A stretch of 29,139 nt of DNA from JAVBLP01 sp031553505 (GTDB lineage: Bacteria > Elusimicrobiota > Endomicrobiia > Endomicrobiales > Endomicrobiaceae), in assembly GCA_031553505.1 (NCBI GenBank), contig JAVBLP010000010.1, forward strand, positions 1-29,139. The letters run 5' to 3'. The notes beneath the pieces were generated by a model. The model searched no databases and was not told the origin of the DNA. It saw only the letters and a list, made by a program, of their open reading frames with translations. A program made the translations under genes and the position numbers. Position 1 is the stretch's first letter. Each line of letters starts with the position of its first letter. This document shows positions 14,467 to 22,925 of the stretch, in pieces.

Positions 14467-14495
14467 TTGACTAAAAACCGCTTTTATTATAAAAT
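14467..14495 (+). promoter_or_regulatory. Promoter of tRNA-Leu
   Basis: TTGACT (14467-14472), a 17-base spacer, TAAAAT (14490-14495). The expected start is about 18 bases before the mature tRNA end at 14520. Confidence 0.75.
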
Positions 14496-14519
14496 AGTGT
14501 CTCGTTTCAGTTCTTTAAA

Positions 14520-14607
14520 GCCGAGGTGGTGGAATGGCAGACACGTGAGACTCAAAATCTCAAGTTGCTTAGGCGGCGTGCGGGTTCAAGTCCCGCCCTC
14601 GGCACCA
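14520..14607 (+). tRNA. tRNA-Leu (anticodon CAA)
   Basis: A complete class II cloverleaf. The acceptor GCCGAGG (14520-14526) pairs with CCTCGGC (14597-14603), followed by A and an encoded CCA. The anticodon stem TGAGA/TCTCA carries loop CTCAAAA with anticodon CAA at 14553-14555, reading UUG. A long variable arm GTTGC/GCGGC has a 4-base loop. The T arm GCGGG/CCCGC has loop TTCAAGT. The D arm is typical of leucine tRNA. Two small open frames running through it are not genes. Confidence 0.98.
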
Positions 14608-14637
14608 TAACGACAATTAACAATGAACAAGTAATAA

Positions 14638-14674
14638 AAAAAAGAAACCGACTTTTATGGCCGGTTTCTTTTTT
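14638..14674 (+). terminator. Intrinsic terminator after tRNA-Leu
   Basis: A perfect 13-bp stem, A6-GAAACCG (14638-14650) with CGGTTTC-T6 (14662-14674), and an 11-base loop. It may also stop transcription from gpmA on the other strand, whose stop codon lies 70 bases away. Confidence 0.9.
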
Positions 14675-14743
14675 GCTTTATATATTTCTGCTTCAAGCTG
14701 TTGTTTCTATGCATCTATATTTCCATACATCCATGCATCTTTT

Positions 14744-15490
14744 TTACTTTGCCTTTCCCTGGTTAGCTACTGCTTCCATGGCTTTTTTTACGGCTTCAGG
14801 GTCGCCTAAATAGTAGTTTTTTATAGGTTTAAGGTTTGCGTCAAGTTCATAAACCAAAGGCATTGCCGTAGGTATGTTAAGGTTTACAATGTCATTATCA
14901 CTTATGTTGTCTAAGTATTTTACTAATGCTCTTAAACTGTTTCCGTGAGCGGCAATTATTATTTTTTTGCCTTCTTTTACTTTGGGCGCTATCTCTTTTT
15001 CCCAGTAAGGCACAACTCTTGCCACGGTATCTTTAAGGCATTCCGTTAAAGGCAATTCCTCTTTTGTTAAACCTGTGTATCTCGGGTCTTTTCCCGGGAA
15101 TCTTTCATCTTCCGCTTCAAGCGCCGGCGGGGGAGTATCATAACTTCTTCTCCAGATTTTTACCTGGTCTTCGCCATATTTCGCGGCTGTTTCAGCTTTA
15201 TTTAAACCCTGAAGGGCGCCGTAATGCCTTTCATTTAGTTTCCAGCTGTTTATTACGGGCAGCCAGTTTAAATCCATTGTGTCCATAACGCTCCAAAGAG
15301 TTTTGATCGCTCTTTTTAAAACTGAAGTGTATGCTAAATCAAATGTAAAGCCGTCTTTTTTAAGCTGTTCGCCGGCTTTTAACGCTTCTTCTTTGCCTTT
15401 TTCCGAAAGGTCAACATCCGCCCAGCCGGTAAACCTGTTTTCTTTATTCCATATACTTTCGCCGTGCCTGATTAATACTATTTTGTACAT
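14744..15490 (-). CDS. gpmA: 2,3-bisphosphoglycerate-dependent phosphoglycerate mutase
   Basis: A glycolytic and gluconeogenic enzyme interconverting 3- and 2-phosphoglycerate. The 248 residues are standard for the dimer/tetramer class. It has LIRHGES with the phospho-accepting histidine H9, FTGWADVDLSEKG, the ERHYG motif with the acid E87, WRRSYDTPPP, and AHGNSLRALVKYL with the second catalytic histidine (about 182). Ribosome site AGGAGG lies six bases before the ATG on the minus strand. It stands alone between the tRNA terminator and the porin promoter. With pfkA downstream it supports an active glycolytic pathway. Confidence 0.97.
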   Translation of the reverse strand: MYKIVLIRHGESIWNKENRFTGWADVDLSEKGKEEALKAGEQLKKDGFTFDLAYTSVLKRAIKTLWSVMDTMDLNWLPVINSWKLNERHYGALQGLNKAETAAKYGEDQVKIWRRSYDTPPPALEAEDERFPGKDPRYTGLTKEELPLTECLKDTVARVVPYWEKEIAPKVKEGKKIIIAAHGNSLRALVKYLDNISDNDIVNLNIPTAMPLVYELDANLKPIKNYYLGDPEAVKKAMEAVANQGKAK

Positions 15491-15506
15491 GCACTTCCTC
15501 CTAAAA

Positions 15507-15534
15507 ATTTTACAGTTAAAATACTATATTTGAA
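15507..15534 (-). promoter_or_regulatory. Possible promoter of gpmA
   Basis: On the minus strand, TTCAAA (15534-15529), 16 bases, TAAAAT (15512-15507). If correct, the start falls close to 15500, within the AGGAGG ribosome site, which makes the leader very short; an alternative TATTTT box lies further upstream. Confidence 0.4.
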
Positions 15535-15628
15535 CCTGTTTTGCAAATTTGAATTTAATTTTAACAAAGCAATTGAAAATAAAAGCATTTTTATATAAGT
15601 TATATTTGCAATGCGGGTTATTATAAAA

Positions 15629-15657
15629 TTGACATAATAGTATATAAATGCTTTATT
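15629..15657 (+). promoter_or_regulatory. Promoter of the alginate-export-like porin gene
   Basis: TTGACA (15629-15634), a 17-base spacer ending AAATGC, TTTATT (15652-15657). It matches the second porin promoter (17216-17244) in both hexamers, the spacer length and the AAATG before the -10. The predicted leader is about 115 bases and contains an unused ribosome-site-like AAGGAGGGG (15693-15701). Confidence 0.65.
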
Positions 15658-15778
15658 CTTCTGGTTCTTTATTGCGGGGTTTTAAATTCTACAAGGAGGG
15701 GCGGATACAAATTAAGTTTTGTTACATTTTTATTTAAAGTTAAAAAACACGCAGTTAATAAAAAAAAGGGGTCATGTA

Positions 15779-17026
15779 ATGAAAAAAGTTTTAGCTTTGG
15801 TTTTGGCAGCAATCTTTGTTGCTTCAAATGTTTCTTTCGCACAGGAATTTTCGTTTAAGAATTTTAAGCTTTACGGAGAAGGTTCGATTTACGGTTTTAC
15901 TTATGAAAATTCAGGAGTAGCTGGCGTAAATATGGGCGGAACTTCAGGATATATAACATTAGGAGCAATGTTTGATGTTTATGAGAACATAACTGCCTCT
16001 TTTGCTTTGGGATATCAGAACCTTTGGGGTGATGACGCTGCTATGGCGTTTTCGGGAAGACCTATAAATAGTTCTAACACTGATGACGGATATTTGAACA
16101 AAATAACAGTGGTTGAGGCGAATTTGAATTTCAACAAACTTTTTGATGTTGAAGGTTTAAGCGCGAAAGTCGGCCGTCAGTATTATGGCGATGAAGACAG
16201 TTCCATGATGTATTTCGGCATCAGAAGAGACCAGCCTTTGTTTATGGTAAACGGAGCGATGGGAATAGGTTTATTGGGCGCGTTGTCTTCTCTTGATGCT
16301 TTTGCGGGATACTATGCTAAAGAAAATATGAAAATAAACGCTGTCTACGGTATTATGCAAAACGGCGGAATAAACGGCAACGCGACTATAATAGGAGCTG
16401 ATTTAAAATATGCGAAAATTGCCGATATGATAGACGTACAGGCATACGGATATGATGTTGAGAATTGGATCGGTACCAGAAACTATACGATACTCGGTTT
16501 GAAACCTACTGTTAACGTCGGTACACTCAAAGCATCTGTTGAATTCGCGAAGAATTTTGGCGGAGACTACACGTTTAGCAACGATAACTTTAATACAAAC
16601 TTTATAAAAGCAGACGCTTCTTTTAAAATTGAAGATATAGGGCTTACCCCCAGAGCGGCATACGTTGTTGCCGGCGGTGAAAATAAACCTTTCATCACTT
16701 TCGGAAATTATCTTCCGGGCTTGATAGTTGGGCAGACGCTCTTGGCAGCAGGATGGATGGATAATCAGATTATAAATATCGGAGCTGACTATGTGAAAAA
16801 CAAATTCCTTTTCAGCCTGGACTTTTTTAATTATGGCTCAAGAGACGGTGGAGATTTTGAAGATGCCGTAAAGTACGGCAGCGAACTTGACCTTATTGTG
16901 AAATACAACTATACGCAAAACGTTGATTTCCGCGTAGGTATCGGACACCTTTTTGGTAATAAAGACAGCGGTATGGATTTTGATGCCTCAACATTGCAGG
17001 CAGGCGTAACGTACAAATTTAAATAG
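15779..17026 (+). CDS. Outer-membrane porin-like beta-barrel protein
   Basis: The start is the ATG at 15779 with AGGGG upstream; the longer open frame from a TTG at 15719 only adds leader sequence. The 415-residue product has a clear signal peptide (MKKVLALVLAAIFVASNVSFA, cut after residue 21) and then alternating amphipathic strands to a terminal YKFK. The phrases KVGRQYYGDEDSSMMYFGIRR and the general strand pattern recall alginate-export-type porins, which is a resemblance, not a firm family call. It is likely an abundant porin: it has its own promoter, a long leader and a very strong terminator. The substrate is unknown. A smaller barrel protein with a similar leader follows. Confidence 0.8.
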   Translation: MKKVLALVLAAIFVASNVSFAQEFSFKNFKLYGEGSIYGFTYENSGVAGVNMGGTSGYITLGAMFDVYENITASFALGYQNLWGDDAAMAFSGRPINSSNTDDGYLNKITVVEANLNFNKLFDVEGLSAKVGRQYYGDEDSSMMYFGIRRDQPLFMVNGAMGIGLLGALSSLDAFAGYYAKENMKINAVYGIMQNGGINGNATIIGADLKYAKIADMIDVQAYGYDVENWIGTRNYTILGLKPTVNVGTLKASVEFAKNFGGDYTFSNDNFNTNFIKADASFKIEDIGLTPRAAYVVAGGENKPFITFGNYLPGLIVGQTLLAAGWMDNQIINIGADYVKNKFLFSLDFFNYGSRDGGDFEDAVKYGSELDLIVKYNYTQNVDFRVGIGHLFGNKDSGMDFDASTLQAGVTYKFK

Positions 17027-17045
17027 TTTGTATTTGTAAAAAATA

Positions 17046-17087
17046 AAAAAAATCCTGCAGCGGCTAAAAACCCTGCAGGATTTTTTT
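17046..17087 (+). terminator. Strong intrinsic terminator after the porin gene
   Basis: A perfect 15-bp stem, A7-TCCTGCAG (17046-17060) with CTGCAGGA-T7 (17073-17087), and a 12-base loop. The remaining A+T-rich gap to 17215 shows nothing I can name. Confidence 0.95.
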
Positions 17088-17215
17088 GCTGCCTTGTATA
17101 TGTTAAATTAACAAATCTGTTTTCTTTCGGTTAACCTTTTTTCTTCGTTTTAAATACTATGTATATTTCTTTACAATAAAACTTTTGCAAAAATTTCACA
17201 TTGCTATATATTTTG

Positions 17216-17244
17216 TTGACAAAAAATGCAAAAAATGGTTTATT
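17216..17244 (+). promoter_or_regulatory. Promoter of the small outer-membrane barrel gene
   Basis: TTGACA (17216-17221), 17 bases ending AAATGG, TTTATT (17239-17244). It is the twin of the promoter at 15629. The leader of about 97 bases holds a purine-rich GAAGGGGG (17276-17283) and ends in the same AAAAAGGGGTCA ribosome-site phrase as the upstream porin. Confidence 0.65.
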
Positions 17245-17347
17245 GATGGTGCATAACGCTTAACAAACTATTAAAGAAGGGGGTGAATTTAGCCACATCA
17301 CGCTTTTTTTTGAAAGTAGGATAAAAAAATAAAAAGGGGTCAGAAAG

Positions 17348-17920
17348 ATGAAAAAACTTTTAGTTTTCGCAATGTTGTTTGCTTTTGCAGGCGTAGCACA
17401 GGCACAGTGGTTTGCAGGCGGAGCGCTTGGTTATGAGTCCGTTTCAACGAAAAATGGCGATGCAAAAACCGATGACGTAGCAAATTTTACAATTGCGCCT
17501 GAAGTCGGATACACATTGAATGATAAGTGGGAAATTGGTTTAGGTGTTGCTTATTTTTCATTGAAAGACGTAACAGAACCGATAGAAGAACAGGGATGGG
17601 CTGTAGCGCCTTTTGCACAGTATTATGCGGCAACTCTTGGGAAATTCAGCCTTTCATTTAAAGGCTCAGTATTTTTTGCAAGTGCAGATGATAAATTAAT
17701 TGACGAAACTAGTGATTCTTACGGAGTATCAATAGTTCCTGCTATAAACTATAATCTTTCGAAAACATTCACGCTTTTTGCAAATTTGAACTTTGCCAGC
17801 TTGAATTATGTATATGAAAAAACTGGTGATTTGAAAGAAGAAAAATTTGCATTTGGAACAGACTCCGGAAATGTGATGAACACTCAAGATTTCCAGATCG
17901 GTTTCAGAGTTAATTTCTAA
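17348..17920 (+). CDS. Small outer-membrane beta-barrel protein
   Basis: A 190-residue secreted protein. The signal peptide is MKKLLVFAMLFAFAGVAQA (cut after residue 19). The mature part of about 171 residues has eight or so alternating strands with acidic loops and ends in GFRVNF; a C-terminal phenylalanine is the usual BAM recognition signal. The size and pattern fit the OmpA-transmembrane/OmpX type of 8-stranded barrel, but no OmpA peptidoglycan domain follows. ATG with AGGGG ten bases upstream. Transcribed alone from its own promoter to its own terminator. A precise function cannot be given. Confidence 0.8.
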   Translation: MKKLLVFAMLFAFAGVAQAQWFAGGALGYESVSTKNGDAKTDDVANFTIAPEVGYTLNDKWEIGLGVAYFSLKDVTEPIEEQGWAVAPFAQYYAATLGKFSLSFKGSVFFASADDKLIDETSDSYGVSIVPAINYNLSKTFTLFANLNFASLNYVYEKTGDLKEEKFAFGTDSGNVMNTQDFQIGFRVNF

Positions 17921-17940
17921 TAGTTAATATAACTAGATAT

Positions 17941-17975
17941 AAAACGCCCTCTTTGAAAAAAGAGGGCGTTTTTTT
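17941..17975. terminator. Bidirectional intrinsic terminator
   Basis: A 13-bp stem AAAACGCCCTCTT (17941-17953) with AAGAGGGCGTTTT (17960-17972), a 6-base loop and a T-run to 17975. It ends the small barrel gene and overlaps the stop codon of the convergent U32-family gene. Confidence 0.93.
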
Positions 17976-19968
17976 ATTTCAGATTTCTTTCAAAGTTAAA
18001 TTCGATGTTGTTTTGCAGGGATTGTTTTCCGTTGAGTGCGTTTAAAACCGATGAAAGGTAGTTTGTGTTAGGTTTTATAAATGACAGGTCTATAAGAAAT
18101 TTGTCAATTCCTATGGTTTGAAGTTTCTTCTTTTTGTTTAACAGCATAACGGGATATTGCCCTGTTATATATGTTTTGCCGTCTTTGCGTGTTATTTGCA
18201 ATGAATCCTTAGCAGAGATTATCTGCGCGCCATTTTCTAAATCTTTATGCAAATCCATTGCCGATAAGGCCAGCACAGGAAAACCGGATATATAAAATAT
18301 CCCGTTAATGCCGTTTTTGGCAAGCAATGAAATATTTTTAAAGTCATCTTCAACGGAAAAAATAAAATTTTTAATGCCTCTGCCAAATAAAAATTCTGCG
18401 GAAAAGGTATTGAGCGCGTATAAAAAGCTGCCGGCGTAAATATCCGCTTCTTGATTTTTAAAGAATAAAAAATGTCCTAAATTGTTTAAGAAAAATGCCT
18501 TTTTGCCCTGTTTTGCAAGTTTTATAACTGCTCCCTGAAAAATAGGTAAATCTTCTTCATCAATATACTGGGGAAGTTCAAAATATGTAAAATTGACGTA
18601 TTTTTCAATGTTTTTTAACTTATTCTTATCCAGCAGTAATATAACCGCCGCATCATTTTTTTGCTTTTGAATTTCTTTTAGCCACCCCTCATCATCAATT
18701 TTTATAAATAAGCGCCCATTTTCTTTGTTTTGTTTAAACTTTGGCAGAGAAACCATTTTTTGCGCAAGAGCAAGCGGTTCTTTGTCTATTTTTACACTTT
18801 TTATTATATTTTCAATGTGTTTTGCAAATAAAGCATCGGATGTCTTAAAGATATCCATACCTTTTTTTATAGATGCGTAATCGGTTTTTGCTTTTAAAAT
18901 TCCGTTTACTTGCTTAGTATCCGATAAATTTACTTTATAAGACAAGTCATTTGCCGCATCCACGGCTTTAAATGTATCATGGGTATTAATTGCAGTATTT
19001 GTTTGAATTTCAATTACGCCGTTTTGAACTGAAGATACTTTGCCGATATAAATGCCTGTCTGTTTTGGCATTTCCGGAGAAAAGATATGATAAGATTTTC
19101 CGGTAAAATTGAAAGTTGTTTTCGGGCGCGCAAAATCATGGGAAAGCAGCTCCGCCGCCTCATTAATTATTTGCTGATAGGAAGGGTCTTTTTCATCGGC
19201 ATGTAAAAGCATTGTATATGCTTTTACAGTCTTATATACATATTGCGGATTTTTCATTCTGCCTTCGATTTTTAATGAAGAAATACCGCTATTTTTCAAT
19301 TCTTTTATGTGTTTTGACAAATCCAAATCTTTCGGAGATATATAAAAGCCGCTTTTATTATTAATATTCCACCTTCTTCTGCAGGGCTGGGCGCAAGCAC
19401 CGCGGTTTCCGCTGTTACCGCCTATAAAACTCGACATTAAGCACATTCCCGAAACGCCAAAACACAAAGCCCCGTGGCAGAATATTTCCAATTCTGTTTT
19501 TGTTTTGGCAGAAATGCTTTTTATCTCCTGCAGTGATAATTCCCTTGCCAAAACAACCCTTTTGAAGCCGGCTTTTCCGGCTTCGATAACGCCGTAACTG
19601 TTGTGTATCGCCGCCTGCGTGCTCGCGTGGAGTTTAAGCGAAGGAAAGTATTGCCTTATTATTTCCGCAACGCCAAAATCCTGCACTATTACGGCATCGG
19701 CGCCGGCTGCGGCGATAAAGTTTATTTCTTTTACCGCTTCCTTAATTTCGTCCTGTTTTATAAGCGTATTAAGCGTTACATATACTTTAACATTATTTTT
19801 GCGGGCATAGTTTGTATAGTTGTAAAACTCGGAGTGTGTAAAATTTTGCGCTTTGCTTCTGGCGCTAAAGCTTTGCAGGCCGCAATAAACGGCGTCCGCG
19901 CCTGCCTCAACGGCCGCTATAAACGACTCTTTAGAGCCTGCCGGCGATAGTATTTCAATTTTTTTCAT
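17974..19968 (-). CDS. Peptidase U32-family protein (RlhA/YhbU-like)
   Basis: I start at the ATG at 19968, which gives MKKIEILSPAGSKESF, the family-typical N-terminus, 664 residues; an ATG eight codons upstream is possible. The N-terminal U32 barrel carries GADAVYCG and the full U32 signature EIFCHGALCFGVSGMCLMS, with cysteines C164, C169, C176, C192 and C196 (C169/C176/C192 are spaced as cluster ligands in characterised U32 proteins). A long C-terminal part (about 330-664) is more diverged. U32 members act in RNA hydroxylation or quinone hydroxylation in E. coli, often with an Fe-S cluster, not clearly as proteases. The size matches RlhA (23S rRNA hydroxylation), but that role is an inference. 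There is no Shine-Dalgarno; the gene may be leaderless. Confidence 0.85.
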   Translation of the reverse strand: MKKIEILSPAGSKESFIAAVEAGADAVYCGLQSFSARSKAQNFTHSEFYNYTNYARKNNVKVYVTLNTLIKQDEIKEAVKEINFIAAAGADAVIVQDFGVAEIIRQYFPSLKLHASTQAAIHNSYGVIEAGKAGFKRVVLARELSLQEIKSISAKTKTELEIFCHGALCFGVSGMCLMSSFIGGNSGNRGACAQPCRRRWNINNKSGFYISPKDLDLSKHIKELKNSGISSLKIEGRMKNPQYVYKTVKAYTMLLHADEKDPSYQQIINEAAELLSHDFARPKTTFNFTGKSYHIFSPEMPKQTGIYIGKVSSVQNGVIEIQTNTAINTHDTFKAVDAANDLSYKVNLSDTKQVNGILKAKTDYASIKKGMDIFKTSDALFAKHIENIIKSVKIDKEPLALAQKMVSLPKFKQNKENGRLFIKIDDEGWLKEIQKQKNDAAVILLLDKNKLKNIEKYVNFTYFELPQYIDEEDLPIFQGAVIKLAKQGKKAFFLNNLGHFLFFKNQEADIYAGSFLYALNTFSAEFLFGRGIKNFIFSVEDDFKNISLLAKNGINGIFYISGFPVLALSAMDLHKDLENGAQIISAKDSLQITRKDGKTYITGQYPVMLLNKKKKLQTIGIDKFLIDLSFIKPNTNYLSSVLNALNGKQSLQNNIEFNFERNLK

Positions 19969-19975
19969 GTTATCT

Positions 19976-20005
19976 ATATTAGCTAAAATCATTCATTTTT
20001 AGCAA
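19976..20005 (-). promoter_or_regulatory. Possible promoter of the U32 gene, predicted leaderless
   Basis: On the minus strand, TTGCTA (20005-20000), 18 bases, TAATAT (19981-19976), then 7 bases to the ATG at 19968. It lies back-to-back with the pfkA promoter. Confidence 0.45.
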
Positions 20006-20023
20006 ATTTTGTTAAGAGCGATA

Positions 20024-20052
20024 TTGCCCAAAAGCTAATAAAAGTGTAAAAT
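20024..20052 (+). promoter_or_regulatory. Probable promoter of pfkA-tyrS
   Basis: TTGCCC (20024-20029), a 17-base spacer, TAAAAT (20047-20052). The expected start is near 20059, about 20 bases before pfkA, with a GGGGG ribosome site (20070-20074). Confidence 0.6.
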
Positions 20053-20079
20053 CATTATATTCTATTTACGGGGGCTTAT

Positions 20080-21042
20080 ATGGTAAAAAAAGTAGGAATT
20101 ATAACCTCAGGCGGGGACGCGCCGGGCATGAATGCCGCGGTAAGGGCAGTCACGCGATACGGAATTTATCTCGGCTATCAGATGATAGGAATAAGAAGAG
20201 GCTTTAAAGGCCTTTTGGATGACGATTTTGCCACTCTTACGCTGCGCTCGGTCAGCGGGATTATCAATACGGGCGGCACAATTCTACATACAGGCAGATG
20301 CCCGGAAACAAAAACAAAAGCAGGAATGAACAGAGCGGTAAAAACAATAAAAGAACTCGGTTTAAACGGGTTGATTATTATAGGCGGCGACGGTTCCCTT
20401 GCGGCAGGAAACGCCCTGACAAAACACGGCATAAAAGTAGTCAGCATTCCGGCGTCAATTGACAATGACGTATATGGCACTGATGAAACCATCGGCTATG
20501 ATACCGCATTAAATACTGCTGTTGAGGCAATAGACAAAATAAGGGATACCGCTACAAGCCATGACAGGATTTTTGTGGTGGAAATAATGGGCAGGGAACA
20601 CGGCTTTTTGACATTGGATGTCGGTCTTGCCGCGGGGTGCGAATATATTGTAGTCCCTGAAATGAAGCCTGATATGAAAAAGCTTGCCACGGAGCTGACA
20701 AAAGGCAAAGAGCGCGGAAAAACCTCCGAAATCATCGCTTATGCCGAGGGTTGCGGCTCTTCTTCGGATTTTGCAAAACAGATAGCAAAGATGACTGGGC
20801 TTGAAGTGAGAGTCAGCAATTTAGGTTATATACAAAGGGGCGGAAGGCCGACTGCAAGAACAAGAATTTTAGCTTCAAAATTCGGTTATGCCGCGATGCA
20901 CCTTTTTCATAAAGGAAAGGTTAACCAGCTTGTCGGCATAACAAAAGGCGAAATTTCCGCGATTCCTATTTCGCAGGCCATGAAACATGAAAAGAAGTTT
21001 AATGACAGAGGCTTTAAAATTTTAAGAAGTTTATCAGTATAA
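20080..21042 (+). CDS. pfkA: ATP-dependent 6-phosphofructokinase
   Basis: Phosphorylates fructose 6-phosphate, the committed step of glycolysis. The 320 residues equal the E. coli length. The nucleotide site has TSGGDAPGMNAA (9-20); GGDGS (102-106) carries the glycine that marks ATP rather than pyrophosphate users, and PASIDND (124-130) has the catalytic aspartate D128 and lacks the lysine of PPi enzymes. MGREHGFL (170-177) and the C-terminal RGGRPTARTR follow. Signatures and length are standard, so ATP use is a well-supported inference. tyrS follows 17 bases later with AAGGAG between, so the two form an operon. Confidence 0.95.
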   Translation: MVKKVGIITSGGDAPGMNAAVRAVTRYGIYLGYQMIGIRRGFKGLLDDDFATLTLRSVSGIINTGGTILHTGRCPETKTKAGMNRAVKTIKELGLNGLIIIGGDGSLAAGNALTKHGIKVVSIPASIDNDVYGTDETIGYDTALNTAVEAIDKIRDTATSHDRIFVVEIMGREHGFLTLDVGLAAGCEYIVVPEMKPDMKKLATELTKGKERGKTSEIIAYAEGCGSSSDFAKQIAKMTGLEVRVSNLGYIQRGGRPTARTRILASKFGYAAMHLFHKGKVNQLVGITKGEISAIPISQAMKHEKKFNDRGFKILRSLSV

Positions 21043-21059
21043 GGAGAAGAAGAACACCG

Positions 21060-22220
21060 ATGAAAGAAGCGATCGATAAAATTAAAAGAGGCACAAACGA
21101 AATAATTTCCGTTGAAGAGCTTGAAAAGAAGCTTTCTTCAGGCAAAAAATTAAGGGTTAAACTCGGGGTTGACCCGACCGCTCCGGATTTGCATTTAGGG
21201 CACACAGTAATAATAAACAAGCTTAAAACATTTCAGGATTTAGGGCATCAGGTAGTATTTCTTATAGGCGATTTTACCGCCCGTATCGGCGATCCTTCCG
21301 GCAGATCCGAAACCCGCCCTATGATGACTGACGAGCAAATTTCCAAAAACATAGAAACGTACACTTCTCAAGTTTTTAAAATACTTGATAAAGATAAAAC
21401 GGAAGTCGTTTATAACAGCAAGTGGCTTAACGAGCTTGGCATTCAGGGGCTGTTGGGGTTGGCCGCCAGAAATACCGTAGCGCAGATGCTGGTACGCGAC
21501 GATTTTGAAAAAAGATATAAAGAAGATAAACCGATAAGCATTGTTGAATTTATGTATCCGCTGCTCCAGGCTTATGATTCGGTCGCTTTAAAAGCCGATA
21601 TCGAACTTGGCGGCAACGACCAGAAATTCAACCTGCTTTTGGGCAGGGATATGCAGAGGGATTACGGGCAGGTGGCGCAGGTTGTTATAACTATGCCGCT
21701 TCTTGAAGGCACTGACGGCGTAAAGAAGATGTCCAAATCATATAATAATTATATCGCCCTTAACGACGCGCCGAAGGATATGTTTGGCAAGATTATGTCA
21801 GTTTCTGACGAACTGATGTACAAATATTATGAGCTTTTGACCCAGAAAGATTTAAAAGAAGTAAAAGCTATGCATCCTAAAGAGGCAAAGCTCGCGCTCG
21901 CGCAGGAAATTACCGAAAGGTACTGGAGCTCCCAAGACGCAAAACAGGCAAAGGAAGAGTTTGACAAGGTTTTTGCCAAAAAAGACATGCCGGATGAGAT
22001 AGAAGAGTTTCAGCTTGACGTTAAAACCATAAAACTTTCAGATTTGCTTGCAAAAAGCGCGATGGTTGCAAGCAAAAATGAAGCGCGCCGGCTTATAGAG
22101 CAGGGCGGGGTAAAGATAGATTCCAAGAAAGTGGAAGAAGATTTTGAAATAAAAGCGGAGGAGTCTTTCGTTATTCAGGCAGGCAAGAGGAAGTTTAAAA
22201 AAATAATTCCGTCAAAATAA
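21060..22220 (+). CDS. tyrS: Tyrosyl-tRNA synthetase
   Basis: Charges tRNA-Tyr. A class I synthetase of 386 residues: the HIGH-type motif HLGH (45-48) in DPTAPDLHLGHTV, GDFTARIGDPSGRSETR (70-86), the amino-acid pocket with YPLLQAYDS and GGNDQKFN, the KMSKS loop (223-227) in GVKKMSKSYNNYI, and a C-terminal S4 RNA-binding domain (about 325-384). The arrangement is that of the TyrZ-like subgroup. ATG with AAGGAG at 21041-21046. It is placed after pfkA without a terminator. Confidence 0.96.
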   Translation: MKEAIDKIKRGTNEIISVEELEKKLSSGKKLRVKLGVDPTAPDLHLGHTVIINKLKTFQDLGHQVVFLIGDFTARIGDPSGRSETRPMMTDEQISKNIETYTSQVFKILDKDKTEVVYNSKWLNELGIQGLLGLAARNTVAQMLVRDDFEKRYKEDKPISIVEFMYPLLQAYDSVALKADIELGGNDQKFNLLLGRDMQRDYGQVAQVVITMPLLEGTDGVKKMSKSYNNYIALNDAPKDMFGKIMSVSDELMYKYYELLTQKDLKEVKAMHPKEAKLALAQEITERYWSSQDAKQAKEEFDKVFAKKDMPDEIEEFQLDVKTIKLSDLLAKSAMVASKNEARRLIEQGGVKIDSKKVEEDFEIKAEESFVIQAGKRKFKKIIPSK

Positions 22221-22314
22221 AAAGAGTGAAAAATTAAAAATTAAGAGCTAAAAGAGAATGCGATATCTGACTTTCAAATATCCAATATTCACTCTGCAGT
22301 TAAAAGGAGATGTT

Positions 22315-22923
22315 ATGAATTTTAAGAAATTTGCTGTTTATGTTTTTGCCGCTATTCTTACGGCAGGGCTTTTCGCCTGCTCCGGACCGCAGGTTACAAG
22401 GGTTGACGCTGAGGAAGAAATCGATTTCAGCGGGAACTGGAATGATACCGATTCGCAGCTTGTGTCTAAAGAAATGATAGATGATTCTTTAAACAGGTCA
22501 TGGGTTGACGATTATTTAAAAAGATATGACAGAAGACCGAGAGTTATAGTAGGGCAGGTTTTAAATAAAACGGAAGAGCATATTTCCACAGAAACTTTCA
22601 TAAAAGATTTGGAAAGAGCGCTTATCAATTCCGGCAAAGTGGTATTTGTAGCTTCCAGCGCGCAGAGAGACGAAGTCAGAGCGGAAAGAGACGACCAGGC
22701 GGAAAACTCAAAAGAAGGCACCGCGAAACAGCAGGGTATGGAAACGGCCGCCGATTATATGCTCAAAGGCCAGATAAACTCTATTTTTGACGGCAAAAAA
22801 GGCGCGGAATTAAAGTATTATCAGGTTGACCTCGAAATGATTAATATTGAAACGAATGAAAAAGTCTGGATTGGCCAGAAAAAGATAAAGAAAGTCGTGG
22901 CCAAAAAGAAGTATAAAGCCTAA
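22315..22923 (+). CDS. lpoB: LpoB-type lipoprotein, penicillin-binding protein activator
   Basis: The start is the ATG at 22315 with AAAAGGAGA upstream; an ATG 19 codons earlier would bury the signal peptide. The 202-residue product has a lipoprotein signal ending LFAC (C22 acylated). The phrases DFSGNWNDTDSQLVSKEMIDD and RPRVIVGQVLNKTEEHI, then TETFIKDLERALINSGKVVFV, and the late YQVDLEMINIETNEKVW match the LpoB family, which in E. coli reaches from the outer membrane to stimulate PBP1B. It is the first gene of an envelope operon with a COG3014-like lipoprotein and an LPP20-like protein. Whether it activates a PBP in this organism is untested. Confidence 0.88.
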   Translation: MNFKKFAVYVFAAILTAGLFACSGPQVTRVDAEEEIDFSGNWNDTDSQLVSKEMIDDSLNRSWVDDYLKRYDRRPRVIVGQVLNKTEEHISTETFIKDLERALINSGKVVFVASSAQRDEVRAERDDQAENSKEGTAKQQGMETAADYMLKGQINSIFDGKKGAELKYYQVDLEMINIETNEKVWIGQKKIKKVVAKKKYKA

Positions 22924-22925
22924 AA

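Noticed and set aside
14608..14635. Low-complexity AATTAACAATGAACAAGTAAT-like spacer, with similar A+T strings near 1533 and 22225
   Set aside because: Looks like simple A+T-rich spacer sequence; copies are too short and diverged to call a repeat family from this window.
14526..14813. Open frame running through tRNA-Leu
   Set aside because: It overlaps a complete tRNA gene and its terminator.
15719..15778. N-terminal extension of the porin from TTG 15719
   Set aside because: It would place 20 residues before a perfect signal peptide; the ATG at 15779 has its own ribosome site.
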